A stretch of 58,246 bases of DNA. It comes from Alicycliphilus sp. UBA6560. Its GTDB lineage: Bacteria > Pseudomonadota > Gammaproteobacteria > Burkholderiales > Burkholderiaceae_C. The stretch covers positions 1 through 58,246 of the forward strand of contig DJJU01000002.1 in assembly GCA_002434305.1 (NCBI GenBank), read 5' to 3'. How positions within the stretch are numbered: position 1 is the first letter of the stretch; each line of letters starts with the position of its first letter. Below are positions 42,599 through 51,344 of this stretch, in pieces. The notes under the pieces were generated by a model that had not been told where the DNA came from, did not search any database, and saw only the letters and a program-made list of their open reading frames with translations. A program made the translations under genes and the position numbers.

Positions 42599-44680
42599 AT
42601 GCAGGACACTTTCTTGCGCGGCCAGGCATTTGCCGCGCGCCTTGCCGTTGTTTTCCCCCGTCGCCATGCGCTGGGCGCGCTGGCCTGTGCCGCGCTGCTG
42701 GCCGCCTGCGGCGGCAACGACGACGATGGCGACAGCTCCGCCGCCACGCCCGCCACGGCCACGCTGGCCGTGCTGGAAACCACCGATCTGCACTTCAACG
42801 TGCGCAGCTTCGACTACTTCAAGCTGGCTGAGGACAAGACCTATGGCTTCGAGCGTACGGCCACGCTGGTGCGCGCCGCGCGCAAGGAGTTCGCCAACAC
42901 CCTGCTGGTGGACAACGGCGACACCATCCAGGGCACGGCCCTGGCCGACTACGAAGCCACGGTCAGCCCCATCCCCTGCACGCAGCAGCTGTCCATGTAC
43001 AAGGCCATGGGCGCTTTAGGCTTTGACGCGGGCACGCTGGGCAACCATGAGTTCAACTACGGCCTGCCGTTCCTGAACCAGGTGCTGGGCGGCGGCCTGG
43101 AGGTGGACGGCGTGGACGCCACCAAGAAATGTGCGGGCAACGGCTATCCCGCCGTGCTGGCCAACGTGTACAGCAGCAAGACCAAGAAGCCCCTGGTGCA
43201 GCCCTACACGGTGCTGGAGCGCACGCTGGTGGCCAAGTCCAGCGACGGCAAGGAGGTCCAGCTGCCCATCAAGATCGGCGTGATCGGGTTCACCACGCCG
43301 GGCATCATGAACTGGGACAAGCGCTTCCTGGAGGGCAAGGTCTACACCGAAGGCGCCGTGGAGGCCGCGCAGAAGTACGTGCCCGAGCTGCGTGCCAAGG
43401 GTGCCCAGCTGGTCGTCGCGCTGCTGCACGGCGGCCTGGACGCCAGCAGCTACTCGCCCACCATGGAGAACCCGGGCCTGCACCTGTCCAAGGTGCCGGG
43501 CATCGACGCCATGGTCATGGGCCACCAGCACAGCGTGTTCCCGGACCTGTCGGCCCAGCCCGCCTTCACGCAGGCTGGCGTGGACAACAAGGCCGGCACC
43601 ATCAATGGCGTGCCTGCCGTGATGGCCAGCTCCTGGGGCAAGGCGTTGGGCGTGATCCAGCTTGCGCTGAAGTGGGACGGCAAGGCCTGGAGCGTGGACA
43701 AGGCGGCCAGCAAGAGCGAGCTGCGCAACATCCAGACCAAGGACGCCGCAGGCGCCAACGTATTCGTGGCCGCCGACCCCGCCGTGGCACCGCTGATCGA
43801 GAGCCAGCACCAGGCCGCCATCAACTACGTAAAGACGCCGATCGGCAACACCGACTTCCGCATGAGCACGCTGTTTGCCGACGTGGGCGACCCCGGCGCG
43901 ATCCAGATCGTGAACCAGGCGCAGCAGGCCTACGTGGCGGCCTACATCCAGGCCAACCTGCCGCAGTACGCGCAGCTGCCCGTGCTGTCGGTGAGCGCGC
44001 CGTTCAAGTCGGGCTTCCAGGGCGGCAAGGACTTCACCGACGTCGCGGCCGGCCCGCTGGCCATCTACAACGCGGCCGACCTGTACCTCTACCCCAACAC
44101 CGTGTACGCGGTGAAGGTGAACGGCGCCGACATCAAGGACTGGCTGGAGGCCGCCGCCAAGCGCTTCAACCAGATCGACCCCGCCAAAGCCGGCGAGCAG
44201 GCGCTCATCAGCACCTTCCCCGGCTACAACTTCGACATGTTCACCACCGCGGACGTGCAGTACGAGATCGACGTGACGCAGCCCGTGGGCAGCCGCATCA
44301 AGGGCCTGACCTACAAGGGCCAGCCCATCGATCCGGCGCAGGAGTTCGTGATTGCCACCAACAACTACCGCGCCACCAGCGGCAAGAGCTTCATCCCGAA
44401 GCTGGACGGTTCGGCCACCATCTGGGCCTCGCCGGATGCCAACCGTGATGTGGTCATCGAGTACGTCCGCAAGAACCCGCAGGTCACGCGCGTGGCCAAC
44501 GGAGCGGCCAAGAGCTGGCGCTTCACCCAGGTGACGACCGCGGGCGACGTGGTGTTCAGCTCCGGCGCGGACGCGCTGCCCGTGGCCCAGGCCGCGGGGC
44601 TGGCCGGCGTGTCGCTGCTCGCGGCCGATGACGGCTCGGGCAAGGGCATGGCCAAGTACAAGATCGACCTGTCCAAGTAA
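42599..44680 (+). CDS. cpdB: CpdB-like 2',3'-cyclic phosphodiesterase / 3'-nucleotidase (lipoprotein)
   Basis: The 693-aa protein has a lipoprotein-type signal with LAAC followed by GGNDDDGD. The calcineurin-like metallophosphatase domain shows TTDLHFN, LVDNGDTIQGT, LGNHEFNYG and VMGHQHSVFPD. The 5'-nucleotidase C-terminal domain follows with the substrate pocket AAPFKSG-type segment SAPFKSGFQGG and ATNNYRATSG. CpdB-type enzymes scavenge nucleotides in the periplasm. ATG 42599 is chosen over 42515 because the latter includes repeat sequence. A general UshA-like nucleotidase is a less likely alternative. Confidence 0.88.
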   Translation: MQDTFLRGQAFAARLAVVFPRRHALGALACAALLAACGGNDDDGDSSAATPATATLAVLETTDLHFNVRSFDYFKLAEDKTYGFERTATLVRAARKEFANTLLVDNGDTIQGTALADYEATVSPIPCTQQLSMYKAMGALGFDAGTLGNHEFNYGLPFLNQVLGGGLEVDGVDATKKCAGNGYPAVLANVYSSKTKKPLVQPYTVLERTLVAKSSDGKEVQLPIKIGVIGFTTPGIMNWDKRFLEGKVYTEGAVEAAQKYVPELRAKGAQLVVALLHGGLDASSYSPTMENPGLHLSKVPGIDAMVMGHQHSVFPDLSAQPAFTQAGVDNKAGTINGVPAVMASSWGKALGVIQLALKWDGKAWSVDKAASKSELRNIQTKDAAGANVFVAADPAVAPLIESQHQAAINYVKTPIGNTDFRMSTLFADVGDPGAIQIVNQAQQAYVAAYIQANLPQYAQLPVLSVSAPFKSGFQGGKDFTDVAAGPLAIYNAADLYLYPNTVYAVKVNGADIKDWLEAAAKRFNQIDPAKAGEQALISTFPGYNFDMFTTADVQYEIDVTQPVGSRIKGLTYKGQPIDPAQEFVIATNNYRATSGKSFIPKLDGSATIWASPDANRDVVIEYVRKNPQVTRVANGAAKSWRFTQVTTAGDVVFSSGADALPVAQAAGLAGVSLLAADDGSGKGMAKYKIDLSK

Positions 44681-44708
44681 GCGCGGCGTCCCCCCGCATG
44701 GGGGCTGG

Positions 44709-44737
44709 CCCACGGTGGTGCACGCCCCGTGGGTCTT
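44709..44737 (+). terminator. Terminator after the cpdB-like gene
   Basis: CCCACGG (44709-44715) pairs with CCGTGGG (44727-44733), followed by TCTTTTG. It lies 28 nt after the stop codon. Confidence 0.65.
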
Positions 44738-44744
44738 TTGCTTC

Positions 44745-44800
44745 TAAAACAATAGCTGCTGGCGCTTGATGGGTAAGCGCTGAAGGCTGTTTTGGCTTGA
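44745..44800 (+). repeat. Dispersed palindromic repeat, copy 11
   Basis: AATAGCTGCTGGCGCTTGAT and GTAAGCGCTGAAGGCTGTTT match well. It lies between convergent genes, so it has no role in translation initiation here. Confidence 0.8.
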
Positions 44801-44811
44801 AGTGCTGGTCG

Positions 44812-45486
44812 TCAGCCGCCCGGCCTGCGCCGCCCGGGCTGCAGCAGCACCACCAGTGCGCCCGCGCCGCCGTCCAGCGGCCGCGCCTGCACGAAGGCCA
44901 GCACCTCTTTCTTTTGCACCAGCCAGCGTTGCACCCGGCCCTTGAGCACCGGTGTGCGGCCCGGCGACCCCAACCCCTTGCCATGCACCACGCGCACGCA
45001 GCGCAGGCCCGTGCGGTGCGCCAGCCGGATGAACTCGCCCAGCGCCTCGCGCGCCTCGTCGGTGCGCAGGCCGTGCAGGTCGAGCTGGCGCTGGATGCTC
45101 CAGGCACCCGAGCGCAGCTTGCGCGTCACGTCCAGCCCCACGCCGGGACGGCGAAAGCTCAGCTGGTCGTCCACGTCCAGCAGCGTGGTCACGTCGAACT
45201 CGTCGCTGAGCGACTCGCGCAGCACGCGCTCCTCGTCCAGCTGGCGCTGTACGGGCAGGGGTTCGGGTGGCTCGGGCACGTGCCACAGGCGCGCGTCCTG
45301 GCCCTTGAGCGGGCGCACCGCGCCCACGCTGGCGGCGAACAGGTTGCGCTCGGCCTGCAGGCGGCGCTCGTGCTCGCGCCGCTCCCGCTCGCGCGCGGCC
45401 TGCTGCGCGGCGGCCTCGGCCAGGGCGCGGCGCAGCGGCTGGAGGTCGGCCAGGCTGTGGACAGTGAGGCGGGCGGCGGCGTTCAT
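44812..45486 (-). CDS. Smr-domain protein
   Basis: The 224-aa protein has an N-terminal Ala/Glu/Arg-rich helical segment (about 15-50) and a C-terminal Smr domain (about 135-220): LDLHGLRTDEA, CVRVVHGKGLGSPG and GGAGALVVLLQPG. Smr domains, shared with MutS2, nick or bind nucleic acids and in bacteria cleave mRNA at stalled ribosomes (SmrB-type). The LDLHG and HGKG motifs are intact. Its start overlaps the preceding phytase-like gene by 4 nt, so the two form an operon with radC upstream. Confidence 0.88.
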   Translation of the reverse strand: MNAAARLTVHSLADLQPLRRALAEAAAQQAARERERREHERRLQAERNLFAASVGAVRPLKGQDARLWHVPEPPEPLPVQRQLDEERVLRESLSDEFDVTTLLDVDDQLSFRRPGVGLDVTRKLRSGAWSIQRQLDLHGLRTDEAREALGEFIRLAHRTGLRCVRVVHGKGLGSPGRTPVLKGRVQRWLVQKKEVLAFVQARPLDGGAGALVVLLQPGRRRPGG

Positions 45487-46658
45487 GGGCTGGCTTCGGT
45501 TGTACCGCAGGGGGCATTCCCGCCGCCTGGCGGGCGGTACTCGGCGGCGATGAACTGGGTCGCCTGCGCCGGGTTGAAGTTGTCATCGCTCACCAACACC
45601 AGCACGCAGGCGCCGCCGGCCAGCGGCGCGCCCCACGTCATGCCTTCCAGGTTGTCCACCGCCAGGCCCAAGGCGGCGAAGTCGGCCACCAGCGTCTTGG
45701 GCGTGGGCGTGTGGTTGCCCGGGCGCAGGCCGGGCAGGACCAGGGTGTCGCTGCCGCGGCGTGTGTCGATGCGGTACAGCCGCGCAGCAAAGCCGCTGCC
45801 GGCGGCGTAGGCGCGCTCGAGCACCAGCAGGTGGTGCGCGTCCTCGGACAGGATCTCGCTCACGCCGTTCAGCTCCGGCCCGAAGGGCAGGCGGCGCGGG
45901 CGTGGGGCGGCGTCCGGCTGGTAGGCGATCTGGCGCAGCGGCCGGCCGCTTTCCAGCTCGATGGCGGTGATGCGCACCGGCGCGCCGGCGCTGGCGTGCC
46001 GGGCGGCGGGGCCGTCCTGGCGCCAGGGCAGCTCCATGGCCAGCCAGGCGGTGGCGCCGCCGGGCGACAGCGCCAGGCCTTCCAGCGTGCCGTTGCGGCG
46101 CGGGCCGCTGCCGTGTGGCGCGGGCTGGAAGGACGCGGGCAGGGCCCAGGTGCGCGCGTGCGTGCCGTCGGCATGGGCGGCGCGCAGCTGCGGGCCGAAG
46201 CCGCGGGCGAAGTCGCCTTCGCTGGTCCAGAGGAACTGCGCGCCGCCGGGCAGCCAGCGCACGGCTTCGCCATCGGGCACGTCCATGCCGGGCTGCGGGG
46301 CGCGGGCGCCGGCGAAGGGCTGGCCGCTGGCGTGGCGCAGCAGGCGCACGCCGGTGATGCGCGGCGGCGCCAGACCGGCCGGGCCCAGGGCCAGCCGCGC
46401 GGTGTAGACGCGGGCCGGGGCATGGGCGGAACGGTCGTCGCTGATGAGCAGGAACTCGCCCGACGCCGGGTCGCTATCGATGCCGGAAATTCCGCCAAAC
46501 AGGCTGCCGCCCCATTCGGAGCCGGGCGCGATGGCGGCCGTGCCCAGGATGCGCAGCGAGGGCGCACCGGGCGCTGCAGCAGGCTGGGGCGGCAGCGGCG
46601 AGCACGCGACCAGCAGCAGCGCCGCTGCCGCCGCCAACGCCAGGCGCGGCGGCGTCAC
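45483..46658 (-). CDS. Esterase-like activity of phytase family lipoprotein
   Basis: The 391-aa product begins with a lipoprotein signal (lipobox LLLVACS) and has the pattern of the phytase-like/esterase-like beta-propeller family: GGISGIDSDPASGEFLLISDD near residue 55, NGTLEGLALSPGG, and VDNLEGMTWG toward the end. It is probably periplasmic. Members are annotated as esterase-like or phytase-like on weak evidence, so the substrate is uncertain. It overlaps radC by 4 nt upstream and the Smr gene by 4 nt downstream. Confidence 0.8.
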   Translation of the reverse strand: MTPPRLALAAAAALLLVACSPLPPQPAAAPGAPSLRILGTAAIAPGSEWGGSLFGGISGIDSDPASGEFLLISDDRSAHAPARVYTARLALGPAGLAPPRITGVRLLRHASGQPFAGARAPQPGMDVPDGEAVRWLPGGAQFLWTSEGDFARGFGPQLRAAHADGTHARTWALPASFQPAPHGSGPRRNGTLEGLALSPGGATAWLAMELPWRQDGPAARHASAGAPVRITAIELESGRPLRQIAYQPDAAPRPRRLPFGPELNGVSEILSEDAHHLLVLERAYAAGSGFAARLYRIDTRRGSDTLVLPGLRPGNHTPTPKTLVADFAALGLAVDNLEGMTWGAPLAGGACVLVLVSDDNFNPAQATQFIAAEYRPPGGGNAPCGTTEASP

Positions 46659-47344
46659 ATCAGGCCCTGCTCGGCCATGGACAGCGAGGCCCCGGGCGCA
46701 ACGATGACGTGGTCCAGCACGCGCACGTCCACCAGCGCCAGCGCGCTCTTGAGGGTCTGCGTCAGCGCCTCGTCGGCGCGGCTGGGCCGCACGCTGCCGC
46801 TGGGGTGGTTGTGCGCCAGGATGACGGCCGAGGCCTGGTGGTGCAGGGCGCGCAGCACCACCTCGCGCGGGTACACGCTGGTCTGCGTGAGCGTGCCCCT
46901 GAAGAGCTCCTCCATGGCGATCAGCCGGTGCTGGCTGTCCAGCAGCAGCACGGCGAACACCTCGTGGCTGCGCGCGGCCAGGTGCAACTGCAGGTAGTCG
47001 CGCACGGCCTGGGGCGAGTCGAACACGGCGCGCTCGGCCAGCTGCTCGGCCAGGGCGCGGCGCGCCAGCTCCAGCACCGCCATCAGCTCGGCCCGTTTGG
47101 CCGGGCCCAGGCCCTTGATGCGTGACAGCTGCGCGGCGTCGGCGTGCAGCAGGCCGGCGATGCCGCCAAAGCCGCCCTGCGCGGGCGGCGACAGCAGCTC
47201 CTGCGCCAGCTGCAGCACGCCCTTGCCGGCGAGGCCGGTGCGCAGCACGATGGCCAGCAGTTCGGCGTCCGACAGGGCGGCGGGGCCGCGCGCGAGCAGT
47301 TTCTCGCGCGGCTGGGCGTCAGGCGGAAGGTCCTTGAGCGGCAT
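46655..47344 (-). CDS. radC: RadC-family JAB/MPN-domain protein
   Basis: The 229-aa protein has the RadC layout: an N-terminal helix-hairpin-helix-like region (LRTGLAGKGV, RIKGLGPAKRAELM) and a C-terminal JAB/MPN metal site with HNHPSGSVRPSRAD, where two His and an Asp bind zinc. It was once taken for a DNA repair factor; its true role is unclear. It is the first gene of a three-gene overlapping operon with the phytase-like and Smr genes. It is divergent from fkpB. Confidence 0.92.
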   Translation of the reverse strand: MPLKDLPPDAQPREKLLARGPAALSDAELLAIVLRTGLAGKGVLQLAQELLSPPAQGGFGGIAGLLHADAAQLSRIKGLGPAKRAELMAVLELARRALAEQLAERAVFDSPQAVRDYLQLHLAARSHEVFAVLLLDSQHRLIAMEELFRGTLTQTSVYPREVVLRALHHQASAVILAHNHPSGSVRPSRADEALTQTLKSALALVDVRVLDHVIVAPGASLSMAEQGLM

Positions 47345-47409
47345 GGGGTTGTGGGTGGGTTCCTACAATGGCGGGCAGTTTATCCAGCGCTCTTCGGCGC
47401 ATTTTTTCC

Positions 47410-47874
47410 ATGACTGCATCCCTTGAGAGCACGCCCGTCGTGCAGCCCGGCTCCTTCCTCACGCTGCACTACCGCCTGGCCGGCCCCGCGGGCGACGTGA
47501 TCAACACCTTCGAGGACAAGCCGGCCACGCTGTCCGTGGGCACGGGCGAGCTGTCGCCCGCGCTGGAGCAGCGCCTGATCGGCCTGCCCGAGGGTGCGCG
47601 CACCACCTTCGAGCTGGCCTCCGGCGAGGCCTTCGGCGAGCGCAACCCCGACATGCAGCAATGGGTGGCCAAGAAGCTGCTGGACGAGCTGGGCGACCCG
47701 CACGAGGAGTACACCCTGGGCGACGTGGTGCAGTTCCCCACGCCCGACGGCCAGGGCCAGTACGCCGGCGTGGTGCTGGAGGTGCGCGGCGACGGCGCCG
47801 TGCGCTTTGACTTCAGCCACCCGCTGGCGGGCGTGCCCGTCACTTTTGAAGTCCAGATCATCGGAGTCTTGTGA
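47410..47874 (+). CDS. fkpB: FKBP-type peptidyl-prolyl isomerase (SlpA/FkpB)
   Basis: The 154-aa SlyD-like FKBP isomerase shows FLTLHYRLAGPAGDVINTFEDKP, GTGELSPALEQRLIGLPEG and DFSHPLAGVPVTFEVQIIGV, with the inserted-flap domain in between. It speeds prolyl isomerisation and chaperones folding in the cytoplasm. ATG 47410 is chosen; an in-frame start at 47368 lacks support. It lies 3 nt before ispH, and the fkpB-ispH pair is conserved in gamma- and betaproteobacteria. Confidence 0.93.
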   Translation: MTASLESTPVVQPGSFLTLHYRLAGPAGDVINTFEDKPATLSVGTGELSPALEQRLIGLPEGARTTFELASGEAFGERNPDMQQWVAKKLLDELGDPHEEYTLGDVVQFPTPDGQGQYAGVVLEVRGDGAVRFDFSHPLAGVPVTFEVQIIGVL

Positions 47875-47877
47875 GCC

Positions 47878-48837
47878 ATGCAGGACCCGCGTGAAATCCT
47901 GCTGGCCGAGCCGCGCGGCTTTTGCGCCGGCGTGGACCGTGCCATCGAGATCGTCGAGCGCGCGCTGGCCAAGTTCGGCGCGCCCATCTACGTGCGCCAC
48001 GAGATCGTGCACAACACCTACGTGGTGAACGACCTGAAGGCCAAGGGCGCGATCTTCATCGAGGACCTGGCCGAGGTGCCGCCCGGCGCCACGCTGGTGT
48101 TCTCGGCCCACGGCGTCAGCCGCGCCGTGCAGGACGAGGCGCGTGCCCGCGGCTTTTCCATCTTCGACGCCACCTGCCCGCTGGTGACCAAGGTGCACGT
48201 CGAGGTGGCCAAGCTGGCCCGGGAGGGCTACGAGTTCATCATGATCGGCCACAAGGGCCACCCCGAGGTCGAGGGCACCATGGGGCAGCTGGACAGCGGC
48301 ATCCACCTGGTGGAGGACGTGGCCGACGTGGCGCTCGTACAGCCTTCGCAGACCGACAAGCTGGCCGTGGTGACGCAGACCACCTTGAGCGTGGACGACG
48401 CGGCCGAGATCACCGCCGCCGTGCGGGCGCGCTTTCCCAGCATCCGCGAGCCCAAGCAGCAGGACATCTGCTACGCCACGCAAAACCGTCAGGATGCGGT
48501 CAAGCTGCTGAGCCCGCAGGTGGATGTGGTCATCGTGGTTGGCAGCCCCACCAGCTCCAACAGCAACCGCCTGCGCGAGCTGGCCGCGCGCCTGGGCCGG
48601 CCAGCCTACATGGTGGACAGCGAGCAGGAGCTGCGCCATGAGTGGTTCGACGGCGCGGCGCGCGTGGGCCTGACGGCTGGCGCCTCGGCGCCCGAGGTGC
48701 TGGTGCAGGCGGTGATTGCCCGCATCAAGGAGCTGGGTGCCGTGGCGGTGCGCAAGATGGATGGCATCGAGGAGACGGTGAAGTTTCCGCTGCCCAAGGG
48801 CCTGAAGCTGGACACGCCGCCCGTGGCCCAGGACTGA
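47878..48837 (+). CDS. ispH: 4-hydroxy-3-methylbut-2-enyl diphosphate reductase IspH
   Basis: IspH performs the last step of the MEP pathway, forming IPP and DMAPP. The 319-aa protein has three Cys for the [4Fe-4S] cluster: C16 in RGFCAGV, Cys in DATCPLVTKVH, and Cys in QDICYATQNRQ, plus GHPEVEGT and GSPTSSNSNRL. Length is normal. It starts 3 nt after fkpB. A dispersed repeat follows the stop codon. Confidence 0.96.
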   Translation: MQDPREILLAEPRGFCAGVDRAIEIVERALAKFGAPIYVRHEIVHNTYVVNDLKAKGAIFIEDLAEVPPGATLVFSAHGVSRAVQDEARARGFSIFDATCPLVTKVHVEVAKLAREGYEFIMIGHKGHPEVEGTMGQLDSGIHLVEDVADVALVQPSQTDKLAVVTQTTLSVDDAAEITAAVRARFPSIREPKQQDICYATQNRQDAVKLLSPQVDVVIVVGSPTSSNSNRLRELAARLGRPAYMVDSEQELRHEWFDGAARVGLTAGASAPEVLVQAVIARIKELGAVAVRKMDGIEETVKFPLPKGLKLDTPPVAQD

Positions 48838-48859
48838 CAGCCAGTGGCATCACTGCACC

Positions 48860-48896
48860 TTTGATAGCTGCCCGCGCTTGATCGGCGCGGGTTTAC
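48860..48896 (+). repeat. Dispersed palindromic repeat, copy 12
   Basis: TTGATAGCTGCCCGCGCTTG and a short right arm CGGCGCGGG represent a truncated family member. It lies between ispH and the CorC-like gene. Confidence 0.65.
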
Positions 48897-49030
48897 TGCC
48901 CATTCGGCATGTAAACCGACAGCGGCGCACGGCGTGGGCGCAGGGACCGGGCGACAAGTCCTTGCACAATGCAGGACTTCATACAATCTGCGCCCCGCCA
49001 CACCATGGGAGCACGACGGGCTCCCCGACT

Positions 49031-50350
49031 ATGGAAATCGCCATACTTTTCGCCCTCATCGTGCTCAACGGCTTGTTTGCCATGTCCGAGCTGGCGCTGG
49101 TCTCCGCGCGCCGCGCCCGGCTGCAAAAGCTGATCGACGAGGGCGACAGCGGCGCCATTGCCGCAGCCAAGCTGGGCGAGGACCCGACACGCTTCCTGTC
49201 CACCATCCAGATCGGCATCACCTCCATCGGCGTGCTCAACGGCATCGTCGGGGAGGCCGCGCTGGCCAAGCCGCTGGGCGACTGGCTGATCGGCCTGGGG
49301 GTGGACGCCACCACCGCCGGCTACACCGCCACCGGCCTGGTGGTGGTTCTGATCACCTACTTCTCCATCGTCGTGGGCGAACTGGTGCCCAAGCGCCTGG
49401 GACAGAGCTATCCCGAGACCCTGGCGCGCCTGGTGGCGCGGCCCATCAACTGGCTGGCCATCGCCACCAAGCCCTTCGTACGGCTGCTGTCGGCCTCCAC
49501 CCAGGGCCTGCTGAGCCTGCTGGGCGTGAAGGAAAGCGCCAGCACCGTGACGGAGGCCGAGATCCACGCCGTGCTGGCCGAGGGCACGAGCGCCGGCGTG
49601 ATCGAGACGCACGAGCACATGATGGTGCGCAACGTGTTCCGCCTGGACGAGCGCCAGATCGGCTCGCTGATGGTGCCGCGTGCCGACGTGGTGTTCCTGG
49701 ACGTGGCCGCGCCGTTCGAGGACAACCTGGCGCGCATCGAGGCATCCGACCACGCCCGCTTCCCCGTGGTGCGCGGCGGCATGGAGAACATCCTGGGCGT
49801 GCTCAACGCCCGCCAGTGGCTGTCGCGCACGCTGCGCGAGCCGGCCGCGCGCGACCTGGCGAATGTGCCGCTGCAGACGGCGCTGTACGTGCCCGAGACC
49901 ATCAACGGCATGGAGCTGCTGGACAACTTCCGCCTGTCGGATGTGCAGATGGCCTTCGTCATCGACGAGTACGGTGAGGTGCAGGGCATCGTCACGCTGC
50001 AGGACCTGGTGGAGGCCATTACCGGCGAATTCAGCTCGGTGGACCCGGAGGACGCCTGGGCCGTGCTGCGCGAGGACGGCAGCTGGCTGCTGGACGGCCA
50101 CATCCCCGTGCCCGAGCTGAAGGACCGCCTGCAGCTCGACTCCGTGCCCGACGAGGAACGGGGTCGCTACCACACGCTCAGCGGCATGGTCATGCTGCTG
50201 ACCGGCAAGCTGCCCAATGTGACCGACACGGTGCAGTGGGAGGACTGGCAGTTCGAGGTGGTGGACATGGACGGCAAGACCATCGACAAGGTGCTGGCCA
50301 CCCGCCTGCCGGCCGTGCAGGTGAGCGCCGATCCTGCTGCGGAGATCTAA
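49031..50350 (+). CDS. HlyC/CorC-type (CNNM) integral membrane protein with CBS domains
   Basis: The 439-aa protein has an N-terminal DUF21/CNNM membrane domain of about four helices (about 1-145; FAMSELALVSARRARLQKL, VVGELVPKRLG), a CBS pair (about 205-330; MVPRADVVFLDV, FVIDEYGEVQGIVTLQDLVE) and a C-terminal CorC/HlyC-like domain (about 345-430). Relatives mediate Mg/Co efflux or act as sensors rather than haemolysins. The ATG at 49031 is the start; a longer frame goes to 48878 but includes repeat sequence. Its TAA stop lies at the edge of a 165-bp element. Confidence 0.9.
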   Translation: MEIAILFALIVLNGLFAMSELALVSARRARLQKLIDEGDSGAIAAAKLGEDPTRFLSTIQIGITSIGVLNGIVGEAALAKPLGDWLIGLGVDATTAGYTATGLVVVLITYFSIVVGELVPKRLGQSYPETLARLVARPINWLAIATKPFVRLLSASTQGLLSLLGVKESASTVTEAEIHAVLAEGTSAGVIETHEHMMVRNVFRLDERQIGSLMVPRADVVFLDVAAPFEDNLARIEASDHARFPVVRGGMENILGVLNARQWLSRTLREPAARDLANVPLQTALYVPETINGMELLDNFRLSDVQMAFVIDEYGEVQGIVTLQDLVEAITGEFSSVDPEDAWAVLREDGSWLLDGHIPVPELKDRLQLDSVPDEERGRYHTLSGMVMLLTGKLPNVTDTVQWEDWQFEVVDMDGKTIDKVLATRLPAVQVSADPAAEI

Positions 50351-50514
50351 GAACGTGCTCACGCTCTCCGCGCGGGTGTGCGGTCGCGACCTCGGGCGCC
50401 CTGCAGCGAAAGCAAATCCTCGCGATAGCACGCGCTATCGCTGCGGTTTGCGCCTCGCAGTCCATCCCGATTCGCATCCCGCACCCCTCCGCGCCGAGAG
50501 CGTGAACACGTTCT
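50350..50514. repeat. 165-bp element with inverted terminal repeats behind the CorC-like gene
   Basis: The left end AGAACGTGCTCACGCTCTC and the right end GAGAGCGTGAACACGTTCT are inverted repeats (two mismatches in 19). CGCGCGG-type and GTGTGCGG/CCGCACCC segments pair inside them, and a perfect GCGATAGC/GCTATCGC hairpin lies in the centre (50433-50452). The interior has no convincing gene. It begins at the stop codon of the preceding gene. The shape suggests a MITE-like or REP-like mobile repeat. Confidence 0.65.
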
Positions 50515-50516
50515 AA

Positions 50517-50574
50517 GCCAAATCGGCCTCCAGCGCTTATGGCGCAAGCGCTGACAGCTATTGAATCAATAGCA
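50517..50574 (-). repeat. Dispersed palindromic repeat, copy 13 (reverse)
   Basis: AATCGGCCTCCAGCGCTTAT and CAAGCGCTGACAGCTATTGA are the reverse family consensus. It lies directly between the 165-bp element and the CBS-domain gene. Confidence 0.8.
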
Positions 50575-50576
50575 AC

Positions 50577-51251
50577 CTAGCTCCACAGGTCCAGCGGCGG
50601 ATCGGCCGCCACGGCGCGCAGGATGTCGGTGCGCGAGATGAAGCCGGCCAGCCGCCCGCCCTCGTCCGTCACCGGCAGGCCGGGCAGGCCGGTGTCCAGC
50701 AGCACGCCGGCCACGCGGCGCAGCTCGGTGTCGCCCGTCACGGTGGGCACGGGGCTGACCATCACCTCGCTCACCGGGCGGCGCGCCAGGGCAATGGCGT
50801 CCTTGATGGCGCCCGGCTCGGGCAGCAGGTCCAGCGGCGCCATGTCGGCGCGCAGCAGCAGGCCCACCACGGCACCGTGGGCGTTGACCACTGGCGCCTG
50901 GGCGATGCGGTGCTGCGCCAGGGTCAGCCAGGCATCGTTGACGCGCACGTCCGGCGCCACGCTCAGCGAGCCCTCGGTCATCACGTCGCGCACGCGCGTC
51001 AGCGGCTGGCGCGGCTCGGTGGGGCCTTGCACGGTCTGCACGTAGGCCGATACGGCGTCCAGCACCCGCAGCGGCATGGAGGGCTGCGCCGGGGCCGGCG
51101 CGGGCGCGGGGGGCTTTTCTTGAGCCTGCACGTCCGCCGGACGGGTGCGCAGGGCCTGCGGGCGCTGCACCCGCCGCACGGGCGCGACCTGCGACAGCTG
51201 CTCCGGCCCGCCGCGGTACATCTGCCCCGAAGGGCCGAACACGAAAAACAT
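50577..51251 (-). CDS. CBS-domain protein
   Basis: From ATG 51251 (GGAG 7 nt upstream) the 224-aa protein has about 85 N-terminal polar residues rich in Pro, Ala and Gln and beginning MFFVFGPSGQMYRGG. Two CBS domains follow (about 90-150: TRVRDVMTEGSLSVAPDVRV, APVVNAHGAVVGLLL; and 160-220: VSEVMVSPVPTV, LPVTDEGGRLAGFISRTDIL). CBS pairs bind adenosyl ligands and sense energy state. No catalytic domain is present, so it may regulate a partner. It is divergent from serS. Confidence 0.9.
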   Translation of the reverse strand: MFFVFGPSGQMYRGGPEQLSQVAPVRRVQRPQALRTRPADVQAQEKPPAPAPAPAQPSMPLRVLDAVSAYVQTVQGPTEPRQPLTRVRDVMTEGSLSVAPDVRVNDAWLTLAQHRIAQAPVVNAHGAVVGLLLRADMAPLDLLPEPGAIKDAIALARRPVSEVMVSPVPTVTGDTELRRVAGVLLDTGLPGLPVTDEGGRLAGFISRTDILRAVAADPPLDLWS

Positions 51252-51344
51252 CGCCTGACTCCTTCGCCTGCTTGGATCCACCGATGGTATCGGCAGCGGC
51301 GGGCACGGCTGAAGGGTGCGGGCGGCATCCTAAAATCGCGGGCT

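Noticed and set aside
50190..50547. Small minus-strand proteins in the 165-bp element
   Set aside because: They overlap inverted repeats and the end of the CorC-like gene, and have no ribosome-binding sites; such ORFs are common artefacts in repeats.
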